Source of the DNA: Enterobacterales bacterium
GTDB taxonomy: Bacteria > Pseudomonadota > Gammaproteobacteria > Enterobacterales > Succinivibrionaceae
Reading direction: 5' to 3'
Assembly: GCA_900768635.1 (NCBI GenBank)
Contig: CAAGDP010000035.1
Span: forward strand, 1 to 13,000
Length of the DNA stretch: 13,000 nt
How positions within the stretch are numbered: the first letter of the stretch is position 1; the number at the start of each line of letters is the position of its first letter. The position numbers and the translations under genes are program-made. Shown here in pieces: positions 1-7,003 of this stretch. The notes beneath the pieces were generated by a model that was given only the letters and a program-made list of their open reading frames with translations, had not been told where the DNA came from and did not search any database.

Positions 1-66
1 CCGGAAAAGATGTTGCCGATGATAGGAAAATTAGTTGCTGAAGGAGCTCTTGAAAATGAAGCATAA
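1..66 (+). CDS. C-terminal tail of an unidentified gene
   Basis: Frame 1 is open from the window edge to a TAA at 64-66 and gives a 21-residue tail beginning PEKMLPMIGKL and ending ALENEA. The other two + frames close early. The composition looks like genuine protein, but the piece is too short to assign to a family. It runs on the + strand toward the end of the tra operon, so the two transcription units converge across 67-343. It could be a neighbouring element gene or host DNA. Confidence 0.45.
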   Translation, partial: PEKMLPMIGKLVAEGALENEA

Positions 67-190
67 CACAACAGGTTAAAGGCTGAATTACGAACAAATA
101 TTAACCTAAAATCAGTAACCAGCAATGGGTAGGGTGTTTATTCCAAAATTTCGTTCATGCGTAGGCCCTGAATTTTTTACACAGTTGGTT

Positions 191-239
191 TTATCTGATC
201 CATAGCATTAGTCTACTAATTAATTTTAGCATCAGATAA
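191..239. repeat. Nested inverted repeat
   Basis: TTATCTGAT (191-199) is the exact reverse complement of ATCAGATAA (231-239). Between them ATTAGT (207-212) and ACTAAT (215-220) form an inner 6-bp palindrome with a 2-base centre. Neither strand has a T-run after the outer stem, so it is not a typical intrinsic terminator. A protein-binding or processing site is possible. Confidence 0.6.
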
Positions 240-249
240 CTCACCTGCA

Positions 250-342
250 TTAAGCATCCGCCACATAACCAGCTATGAACAGCAGATGTTAAAGTCTATG
301 CCGGGTATGTTAAGAATCCGCTACATCACCTGCCAAGAACAG
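250..342. repeat. 33-bp imperfect direct repeat, two copies with 60-bp period
   Basis: Copies at 250-282 and 310-342 both begin TTAAG, share ATCCGC, ACAT and ACC, and end GAACAG. By eye 27 of 33 positions agree. The starts are exactly 60 bases apart. The second copy ends two bases before the stop codon of the 344-862 gene. Two spaced copies could be iteron-like binding sites or traces of an insertion. No flanking spacers suggest a CRISPR array. Confidence 0.65.
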
Positions 343-343
343 A

Positions 344-862
344 TTAATATCGTTCCTTCTCAAGCAACTTTTCATACATCCGAAGTAACTGACTCATTTT
401 TGACAGAATTGCACTTCGCTTTCGTTTGATTTCATTGCGATCTTCTATGAAGGAAATTATCTTCTTAAGTTCAGCCGGATACCTAGCAAATCCCCGCATG
501 GAATGACGGGAAGAATTACCCTTTTTAAAACTTCTGGAGTAAATCTGTTTTTTTCCGGAAATGGAATCAGTAAAACTCCAGTAGCGCAGCCAGTCAATAT
601 CAAGGCGATGACCACTGATGCGACACCGTAAATGAAGATTGGGACGAACTCGCTGATCGGGAAATGTATCTCTGAGCATAAAATAATATTCATCCAGATC
701 ATACAAAGACTGAACCAGAAGAAACTTCAGCTCGGTATCCACCAGGGTTTTAAGGGATTCCACAATTTTGCGGTCACTCGTCCGAAATACCCGGCGATCT
801 ACCTCTCTTCTTCCATCTTCATTGCGAGGATCTGCCAGTTGATCCAATTCCTCCATGTTCAT
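344..862 (-). CDS. MobI-like conjugation accessory protein (tentative), 172 aa
   Basis: Last gene of the minus-strand tra operon. I start it at the ATG at 862, with GGGAG nine bases upstream, rather than at a TTG 16 codons earlier that has no ribosome-binding site. The product has no signal peptide or membrane segment. It has an acidic/charged N-terminus, a central stretch with LRCRISG, DIDWLRYW and YSRSFKKG (about residues 78-115), and a basic, probably helical C-terminus (about 135-172) with EIKRKR and LLRMYEKLLEKE. This order, a beta-rich middle with an IxW core and then a lysine/arginine-rich helix, resembles what I recall of MobI, the small oriT-binding auxiliary of SXT and IncA/C elements. 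The identification rests on overall pattern only. It is separated by a few bases from the 28-codon gene upstream and must be co-transcribed with traG. An alternative is an unrelated, lineage-specific tra operon protein. Confidence 0.6.
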   Translation of the reverse strand: MNMEELDQLADPRNEDGRREVDRRVFRTSDRKIVESLKTLVDTELKFLLVQSLYDLDEYYFMLRDTFPDQRVRPNLHLRCRISGHRLDIDWLRYWSFTDSISGKKQIYSRSFKKGNSSRHSMRGFARYPAELKKIISFIEDRNEIKRKRSAILSKMSQLLRMYEKLLEKERY

Positions 863-875
863 TGAAAGATTCTCC

Positions 876-962
876 CTACCTATGGATAAGACTCTGAAAA
901 GTTGCCACAAAAATCACAACAATGATTATGTACCAGACTAGACCAGAACTGATCCAAATCAT
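876..962 (-). CDS. 28-residue single-helix membrane peptide overlapping the traG stop
   Basis: The ATG at 962-960 overlaps the TGA of traG (961-959) as ATGA, the classic arrangement for translational coupling. The frame stays open for 28 codons to a TAG at 878-876, which abuts the GGGAG ribosome-binding site of the next gene. The peptide begins MIWISSG, has a hydrophobic core (LVWYIIIVVIFVATF, about residues 8-22) and ends QSLIHR, so it would be one membrane helix with a basic cytoplasmic end. The tight packing on both sides argues for a real gene. Function is unknown. In SXT and IncA/C elements the entry-exclusion gene eex follows traG and its product is a membrane protein partnering with TraG, but Eex is much longer, so that parallel is positional only. 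Confidence 0.55.
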   Translation of the reverse strand: MIWISSGLVWYIIIVVIFVATFQSLIHR

Positions 963-3397
963 TCTAAACGTTCCCTTTGTAACATCAGTTCATCCTGCCG
1001 GGATGAATTATTAATCAGAGCCCTACGGCTTTCATCCAGTTCCCGGATCCGACCTGCAACAGCTGAAGCTGAACCCAGATTTATCCCCAAACCTGAAGTG
1101 TAAGCTTTTCTAAGCTCAGTAAATGTCTGAGCTCTGATCTGCAAATTTTTCACATCCTCCGGATTATTGATATCAAAGCCGTAACGATCTGCATAATTTC
1201 TCATGAACTCCGAATTTATACTGACCATCCCGTTATTGTCGGAACCTGCCTCTGATAGAAGCATCCCGGTAAAATCTTCACCTAAAGCTGCAGTTATCAC
1301 CGCTCTCCCCTGTGCCTTGGTTAAATTTCCTGCACCGGAAAATAAACCACTTACCGCTTGATCGTCACCTAAAACACTATTCAAAAATCTGGCACTTTGT
1401 CCTAAAAATGTACCCGGGGCAAAATCTGCGGAGGAAAGAACAGCTGGGGAATCCCCCAGGGATAAATGCTCCCTCCCGTCTTCTCTCATTTTTCGATTTA
1501 CAGTAAATTTCCGGAGTAATGAAGCCTCCTGCAAAACCTGATTATTTAAGTCTCTGATTTTTTCAGAATAAGCTGAAAATCTTTTTTGATAAGCCTCTGA
1601 AAAAAGTTCCTCACTGCCTCTGAGCCTTTCATTAAATTTATCTGAGGCATTATGAAATTCCCAGCTAAGTCCGCCTGTTCCGGAAGATTTATAAGCAGAA
1701 GACAGCTCCTGATTGCCATGCTCTCTCTGACCGGATCCTGTCCATTTTGAGGAATCAGTCCCGGTACCCTTCATCTCTACTCCCCCTGATAAGTTTCCGG
1801 ACTTCACGTCTCCACTACTGATTTTTTCTCCGGAGAAAGAATTTGAAACACCTGATGAACTATAAGGATTATCACCGGCAAGACCGGTGGTTTCCCACCA
1901 CAGAGCAAAAGTCATGGCCCGTTCCTCCTCAGTTCCCCGGTGGGCCCAGGATAGAACTGCCATGTCCCGGGCAGTAACCGGATCACTTATGCCGTACCGG
2001 CCTTGAAAATCCGAGGCAAGAGCCGTAATTTTTCCCGAGCCGGCACTGCTTAATACTGACGAACGGATCTTATCTAACAGTTCCGGATCAGAACGCCGGG
2101 CATCATAGGCAAAACTTCTTAAATCCCCCTGCTGTTTCCAGTTTCCGCCCTGACTTCTGATTGCTGCGTTCTGATAACGTTGTGCATTGGTAAATGATTC
2201 CATAAACTGCTGCTGCACTCCCCGGGAGCTGTCCTGTCGACTGTCCCGGCTTTCCCGCTGACTCCGGGAAAGAGCTATACCCCGGGAAAGTTCGGATTTC
2301 AACATCTGACTGTCCGTATTAACATATCCTGAAGCCAGAGTGCGTCCCTGCTCCTGGGCAAGGGTATTTCGTCTGCTCTGGGACATGGAGGTCCGCAGAT
2401 CCTCACCCTGTGAGCTGGTGAAAGATTTTTCAGTCCCGGCAGAGACCTGATGATCAACTCCGGCCCGGGCCTCTCCACCCATCCGGAAGTTTTTACCTTT
2501 GGCAGATCCCGGCTGAGACATGGCAGGCATATTCAGCTCGGAAACTGCCGGAATATGCACTTCATGACCTGTAGTTTCCCTGGTGGATTTCCCTGCAGTT
2601 CCCCCCAGATCCCCTGAGGCCCCCGCATTTAAAGAAGTACGATCTCCAGTCATACTTCTGCTTAACCCGCTCTGACCTGTCAACTTCTCAAAAGCAGACA
2701 TAAAAACCACTCCCGCATCAGTACCGGTTTTACGGGACTCCTGCACAGACTGATTCCACAATGAAGTCAATACGGAGCTTCCGGAGGATGATACCGCCTG
2801 ATTAATAGCCTCCTGACGATCATATGAGGAAGACCTCCCCAGTCCCTGCACCCAGTTTTCAGTTACCGTACGGGATGAGGACATGGCCTTTCCGGAACTT
2901 TTCTCATATGCCTGCTGTATGGCTCTGGTATCTGTTTCATCAAAAGATATTACCGGCAGCTGGGAGTTCCGGGAGGAAAGTACGGTACCGGTAGCGGTAG
3001 CTACCGATGATTGATTTTCATTAGTCAGAAGAGGCATCTGCCGAGCAATATCCGGTGCAAGAAGTTTTTCATCCACTAGATCGGATCCTCCAAGTCGGGA
3101 TGCAATCCCGGTAAAGACAAAAGATCCACCTGAAACAAGAAACAAAGCAATAAGGGGTGTTGAGGCTGCCAGCATACCTGCTGTAGCCATGTAATTTTCA
3201 AGAATACGAAAAGTGGAAGATACCGCATACAGGGAATCCGGGGATGCCCCGGTTTCCGCAAGAGCGCTGATTTCACCCCGGGCACTATGTACCGCATATA
3301 AATTGATTATACTAAGAACCGGCATCCACAGCTCAATCCAGATGAGCACCTGAAAATAGCGGATCGCCACCCCGATCCCGAATGTACCCAGACACAT
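959..3397 (-). CDS. traG: TraG, C-terminal segment after an in-frame TGA (812 aa from first ATG)
   Basis: This frame is the exact continuation of the 3410-4480 frame. Only a TGA at 3412-3410 and four codons (AAVL) separate that segment from this ATG. The first ~36 residues are the family's hydrophobic stretch with LIWIELWMPVLSIINLY, matching the WLQTWPLLYAILN region of F TraG. A second membrane stretch follows near 75-100 (GMLAASTPLIALFLVSGGSF). The rest is a long Ser/Gly/Gln-rich region (about 115-570) and a charged, probably coiled C-terminus ending LMLQRERLE. TraG acts in the inner membrane for pilus assembly (N-terminus) and through its periplasmic C-terminal part in mating-pair stabilisation and exclusion. 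No good ribosome-binding site precedes the ATG at 3397, so independent translation is doubtful. Joined, the two segments would make 1173 residues, close to the length of SXT-type TraG. Confidence 0.85.
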   Translation of the reverse strand: MCLGTFGIGVAIRYFQVLIWIELWMPVLSIINLYAVHSARGEISALAETGASPDSLYAVSSTFRILENYMATAGMLAASTPLIALFLVSGGSFVFTGIASRLGGSDLVDEKLLAPDIARQMPLLTNENQSSVATATGTVLSSRNSQLPVISFDETDTRAIQQAYEKSSGKAMSSSRTVTENWVQGLGRSSSYDRQEAINQAVSSSGSSVLTSLWNQSVQESRKTGTDAGVVFMSAFEKLTGQSGLSRSMTGDRTSLNAGASGDLGGTAGKSTRETTGHEVHIPAVSELNMPAMSQPGSAKGKNFRMGGEARAGVDHQVSAGTEKSFTSSQGEDLRTSMSQSRRNTLAQEQGRTLASGYVNTDSQMLKSELSRGIALSRSQRESRDSRQDSSRGVQQQFMESFTNAQRYQNAAIRSQGGNWKQQGDLRSFAYDARRSDPELLDKIRSSVLSSAGSGKITALASDFQGRYGISDPVTARDMAVLSWAHRGTEEERAMTFALWWETTGLAGDNPYSSSGVSNSFSGEKISSGDVKSGNLSGGVEMKGTGTDSSKWTGSGQREHGNQELSSAYKSSGTGGLSWEFHNASDKFNERLRGSEELFSEAYQKRFSAYSEKIRDLNNQVLQEASLLRKFTVNRKMREDGREHLSLGDSPAVLSSADFAPGTFLGQSARFLNSVLGDDQAVSGLFSGAGNLTKAQGRAVITAALGEDFTGMLLSEAGSDNNGMVSINSEFMRNYADRYGFDINNPEDVKNLQIRAQTFTELRKAYTSGLGINLGSASAVAGRIRELDESRRALINNSSRQDELMLQRERLE

Positions 3398-3409
3398 AAG
3401 AACAGCTGC

Positions 3410-4480
3410 TCAGGCGGTAACTGCATACACAAATCCTTCAAAAAAAGTTACAAAGGGACGGACTGTAGTCATAAACATGGATTGTTCCGCTGCCCACTGC
3501 ACATTGCGCTGGGAGGTGGCCTGAGATACCATCACCGCCCCGAGAAAATCTCTTTGTGATGCGTAAAACCCCTCCTGAGCATTATGAAACAGCTGCTCCA
3601 GAAGAACAGCCTTAACATAATCAGTTCCGGAAACTGCAGCAGAGCTTAAAAAATTTACAGCGCCATTAATGACGGCTCCGGGAGTCTGGCCGGATAAACC
3701 CGGGGTTTGGGACCAGGCCCGGCTGATAAGATCCTGGGAAATCTGCCCCATCCAGGAAGTAGCCAACTCTGATGCTCCGGCACAATCCAGCTCTTTTTTA
3801 CCGTTCATATCATAGACGGCAGTTCCGTAAATCCTGCTTTTAAAACTGCCCAGCAAAGACATGGCTGATACCCGGGAATCAGTTAATGCCGAGGAATCGG
3901 GATGATATTGATAACGGAGCATAATGCAGTCTTTCAGAAAATTTTCCAGAGAAGCCTTCACTTGAATGTTACCGCTGTCCTTTTGCAGAGTATCCCAGAT
4001 AGCGGCGGTATGATCCTCATCCTGCAACCGGGAAATCACAGTTAAAGCCTCCAGAAAGGGGCGTCTAGTGATCCCCAGCTGAGAGGAGGGATCTGAAAAT
4101 CCCTGATCTAAAATTTCCGCCACATGAAACCCCAGCAGGGATATCAGATGACCCGGTACAGCAGCTCCCAGAGGAACCTGATCCACCACATAATCCGAAC
4201 CGGTGTACACATCCTCCACCAGCACGGTACCCTTGGGAACAAACAGTAGCATATATAAAAGAAGGCTGGTAAAAATTGAACCCAGATCAACCCGGAGAGC
4301 TCCCTGAAGCACAGAGCGGAATAATGTGGTAAACACCCCGAGAAGAAGAGCTATGGCACAGGAGGAAACAAAATCACCGGAGCCACAGATGGCTGCCAGA
4401 GCATCAAAAATCTGTCGCAGAAAACTCCCGTCTCCGATTGAATATATCTGATAGCATCCTTCTAAAGGCGAGCATTTCAT
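3410..4480 (-). CDS. traG: TraG, N-terminal segment ending at an in-frame TGA (356 aa)
   Basis: The start is set at the ATG at 4480 because AGGAG lies six bases upstream; an earlier TTG at 4486 lies only two codons before it. Membrane segments are visible at about residues 38-55 and 67-83, followed by VEDVYTGSDYVVDQVPLG, which corresponds to the conserved IIDNSDLVKVHRVDNVPVG region of F TraG. The frame ends in a third membrane segment (VRPFVTFFEGFVYAVTA) at TGA, in the middle of the conserved TraG membrane domain. This is therefore not a natural domain boundary. The segment follows traH with an 81-base gap. A nonsense mutation, a sequencing error or readthrough could explain the stop. If real and not read through, this product alone is a truncated pilus-assembly domain. 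Confidence 0.85.
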   Translation of the reverse strand: MKCSPLEGCYQIYSIGDGSFLRQIFDALAAICGSGDFVSSCAIALLLGVFTTLFRSVLQGALRVDLGSIFTSLLLYMLLFVPKGTVLVEDVYTGSDYVVDQVPLGAAVPGHLISLLGFHVAEILDQGFSDPSSQLGITRRPFLEALTVISRLQDEDHTAAIWDTLQKDSGNIQVKASLENFLKDCIMLRYQYHPDSSALTDSRVSAMSLLGSFKSRIYGTAVYDMNGKKELDCAGASELATSWMGQISQDLISRAWSQTPGLSGQTPGAVINGAVNFLSSAAVSGTDYVKAVLLEQLFHNAQEGFYASQRDFLGAVMVSQATSQRNVQWAAEQSMFMTTVRPFVTFFEGFVYAVTA

Positions 4481-4561
4481 AAACAACTCCTAAATGAGGC
4501 AGAGAGACAGGGAATGGATCGCTGCAGTGAACAGTACAAATATTTAATCCACTGTCAGTTA

Positions 4562-5992
4562 TCAGTATTTCCGGGAGGTGTTGCTCCGATCCACCCGGTC
4601 ACGCAAATCTTTCAGCCTTCTTTCCAGTCTGTCAATTCCGCCATGCTCCTGAAGAAAACGGTCACAGTCTCGGTTGAAAAGTTTTTCAGAGTCATTAAGA
4701 ATTTCCATGGCACGACTGAGATTTTTACTGTGTGACTGGGCAAGAGCCATGCGGGATGCCTGAAATACCCGGTTTACAATTTCACGGACGGCCTGGGCAC
4801 TAAGTACCGATGCATATTCCCCCACAAACTCCCTCAGCAGATCCGTACTGCCACTTAATCCCAAATCATGCATGGCCAAAGCAAGGGTGCGGGAGTTATC
4901 CAGAAGAGCTTTCTGCTGATAAGTAAGCGCCAGATCCGGATTGCCGGCATGGGCGTATTTATAAACAGCCGAGTCCTCACCACCGTCTAGATTTTCTCCG
5001 CAAAGCAACTTCATAATCCGTTCCTGCATATTCACAAAACCTCCGGAAGTCCTTTTCAGGGTTTCCATTTTCAGACAATCATCATCAATACACCGATAGA
5101 TGCTTTCCTGATATGTTTTATCAGCACCGATAAAATCATCAAATTCAATAAGAGCCGGATAAGTATGAAAAGAAAGTTCTTCATCAGCCCCGGAAATCTG
5201 ATCATCTTCCAGATCCACAATTAATGTGCCGGTAAGGGCCATAATTTCTTCAATTCCGGAAGCTTTATCCCCGTAGCCGAAAGCTGCCGGCACATTACCG
5301 CTGCTTAATGCCTGATAAATTACATTACCTGCCACAATCTTGTTAAAAGCCTCTTCATTGTTGGACTTAAGGGTACGTAACACATTATCTTTTCCGGACT
5401 GATGCATGGCATCGGTAAAATCGCTGAACCATCCTGATACGGAGCCGACTACACTGGCAGAAGTCCGGGCACGGTTATTTTCCGACCAGAAGCTTCCGGT
5501 GGCATCATTAATAAGACCCTGGGCAATCTGACAGGAATTAGTCTGAGAAAGATTAAGCTGACTGATCAGACCCTGCAACCATTGTATTACTGACAGAATT
5601 TCCGGTGACATTTCCCCCAAGGCCAGAGCAAAAGCATAGCCGGAGGCATTAGAGGCAATAGATCGCAAAAGCTGTATCAGCTGATCTGAGTTGGCAAAGG
5701 AAAAGGAGCCGGCAAATAAATCAATTCCGCCGCATCCGGAATTAATCCTTGGAGGAACTGCCGAGACCAGGTTTAAATCAACAATGGGCATCCGGGATCG
5801 AATACTTCCTCCGGAAACAACTCCCCGCCGGGAGGATTCATAATATCCCCCGGAGGTATTATTAGTCATAATCTCATTAAACATCTTATCAGTCTGCTCT
5901 GACAAAAAAGATGCCTGGACATTCCCCGAACCTGCAACCAGCAGGGTGAGTAGCACCAGTCTGCCCAGGGTTTTATCTCCTTTCACTTTCAT
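4562..5992 (-). CDS. traH: TraH, conjugative pilus assembly protein
   Basis: 476 residues, close to the 458 of F TraH. The N-terminus is a Sec signal peptide (K-rich start, LVLLTLLVAGSG core, cleavage predicted after VQA near residue 27), so the protein is periplasmic. The diagnostic motif INSGCGGIDLFAGSFSF (about 83-99) is followed by QLIQLLRSIASNASGYAFALAL, both closely matching F TraH. Cys154 in NSCQIAQG is the family's second conserved cysteine position. The C-terminus (about 415-476) is charged and probably coiled coil (LERRLKDLRDRVDR), as in the family. GGAGG six bases before the ATG gives a strong ribosome-binding site, and the start overlaps the end of traF by about 20 bases. The gene ends in tandem stops, TGA TAA. 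TraH works with TraF, TraW, TraU and TrbC-type proteins in outer-membrane-linked pilus assembly; those partners other than TraF are not in this window. Confidence 0.95.
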   Translation of the reverse strand: MKVKGDKTLGRLVLLTLLVAGSGNVQASFLSEQTDKMFNEIMTNNTSGGYYESSRRGVVSGGSIRSRMPIVDLNLVSAVPPRINSGCGGIDLFAGSFSFANSDQLIQLLRSIASNASGYAFALALGEMSPEILSVIQWLQGLISQLNLSQTNSCQIAQGLINDATGSFWSENNRARTSASVVGSVSGWFSDFTDAMHQSGKDNVLRTLKSNNEEAFNKIVAGNVIYQALSSGNVPAAFGYGDKASGIEEIMALTGTLIVDLEDDQISGADEELSFHTYPALIEFDDFIGADKTYQESIYRCIDDDCLKMETLKRTSGGFVNMQERIMKLLCGENLDGGEDSAVYKYAHAGNPDLALTYQQKALLDNSRTLALAMHDLGLSGSTDLLREFVGEYASVLSAQAVREIVNRVFQASRMALAQSHSKNLSRAMEILNDSEKLFNRDCDRFLQEHGGIDRLERRLKDLRDRVDRSNTSRKY

Positions 5993-6953
5993 TACTTTCC
6001 TCCATCAGACGTACCACATCCCCGGGCTGTAGCAACCGGGCATCACCCCATAACTTTACTCCTTCTAGATTAATCTCCCGGGCTATTTGATAATAAGGAT
6101 ATGACCGGGCCTTCTCTTCAGGAGATAACACCTGAAGCCGGGTTGCGGCCGAAAGGATTCCGGATTCCAGCATGCTTAATGACACCACGCCCTGAGATAC
6201 CGGGGTATATTCTCGCTCCCCGGCATAAGCCAGAAGTGCCGGAAGTGCTCCCACCTTAAAGGCCTCCACGGCAGAAGGAGCAGCAACTGCATCCGGATAA
6301 TAAGGATCTCCGGCGGGATTTTCCGCACAGTCAGCTGAGCGCACATAAAAGCCATAGGTATCCTGAAGATTTTTTACCAGGGCGGAAAACAATGAAGTGC
6401 CGGAAGCTGAGCTGTCAAAAAGATAAACCAGGCTGATTCGATCCTTAAGCATATGTAAAAGATTATGCCGGCCGGATATGGAAGCCTGATCTAACAGACC
6501 CGCTCCCAGAGTAGAGGTAGGCCGGCGAATATTTTCATCCAGAAAAGTCCTTCCGGGAATAACCTCACCCGCAGTCCGGGCGAAGGCGGAAGCCCGATCC
6601 AGTGCCATACGCTGAAGATAAAAATATGCCAGCACATTTTCAGAGGTGGGATTATCAATAGCCAGATCCAGATATCGGGGAAGATTTTTTCTCAGCCAGG
6701 CGGCAGTCAGGGGAATCTTTTCCGGATTAATATCCGTTGGTTCGTTTTCAGTTTCTCCGAGAGATGAGGCTTCTTCCCGACTGCCGGGATCGCCGTAAAA
6801 AAACCATCCTTCAGCTTTACGTCCGTAATAACTCCGGGGATCGGTCACCCCGTTGGTAACTGGATGATCCCCGGTCTCCGCCATGACGGAACTTCCCCAC
6901 ATTAATATCATACCGGCCAGTACTGATCCGGCACATTTTCCTGTCATCATCAT
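5973..6953 (-). CDS. traF: TraF, periplasmic conjugation protein with a thioredoxin-like domain lacking CXXC
   Basis: I choose the ATG at 6953: GGAG lies seven bases upstream (+ strand 6961-6964) and the resulting N-terminus is a clean signal peptide (MMMTGKCAGSVLAGMILMWG, cleavage after VMA near residue 25). A longer reading from 7007 overlaps the upstream stop as ATGA but lacks a ribosome-binding site. The 326-residue product has the family's GWFFYGDP motif (about 49-56), YFYLQRMALDRASAFA (about 110-125) and a thioredoxin-like core starting ISLVYLFDSSASG (about 173-185), where F TraF has IMFFYRGQDP. No CXXC is present; the only mature-region cysteine visible in this domain is in ADCAEN. This agrees with F TraF, which also lacks the catalytic pair. 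It sits 50 bases after the regulator and overlaps traH. Confidence 0.92.
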   Translation of the reverse strand: MMMTGKCAGSVLAGMILMWGSSVMAETGDHPVTNGVTDPRSYYGRKAEGWFFYGDPGSREEASSLGETENEPTDINPEKIPLTAAWLRKNLPRYLDLAIDNPTSENVLAYFYLQRMALDRASAFARTAGEVIPGRTFLDENIRRPTSTLGAGLLDQASISGRHNLLHMLKDRISLVYLFDSSASGTSLFSALVKNLQDTYGFYVRSADCAENPAGDPYYPDAVAAPSAVEAFKVGALPALLAYAGEREYTPVSQGVVSLSMLESGILSAATRLQVLSPEEKARSYPYYQIAREINLEGVKLWGDARLLQPGDVVRLMEESNESERR

Positions 6954-7003
6954 TCTGTTTCTCCACAGCAGGAATTGCATCGAGAGTTGCATCCCCGGCA
7001 TTA

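Larger units (their letters stand above)
67..343. other. Non-coding region between converging units; repeats, possible oriT or element junction
   Basis: No convincing ORF is present in these 277 bases. The region holds an inverted repeat (191-239) and a two-copy 33-bp imperfect direct repeat (250-282 and 310-342). It directly follows the last operon gene, which resembles MobI. In SXT and IncA/C elements mobI lies beside oriT, so this is one candidate for a transfer origin or an attachment site. No nick-site consensus was recognised and no hairpin followed by a clear T-run was seen, so operon termination here is unexplained. Confidence 0.4.

Noticed and set aside
250..342. Direct repeat as a CRISPR array
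   Set aside because: Only two imperfect copies, spacing and identity are unlike CRISPR, and no cas genes are present.
457..702. Minus-strand 81-codon frame with a hydrophobic stretch inside the MobI-like gene
   Set aside because: It lies in another frame of a gene with a good start and ribosome-binding site, and its hydrophobic stretch is a by-product of that coding sequence.
3410..3412. TGA as a recoded sense codon (alternative genetic code or selenocysteine)
   Set aside because: TGA is used as a normal terminator in neighbouring genes, including coupled ATGA overlaps, and no cysteine-like catalytic context or obvious SECIS-type hairpin was noticed. A mutation, error or local readthrough is simpler.
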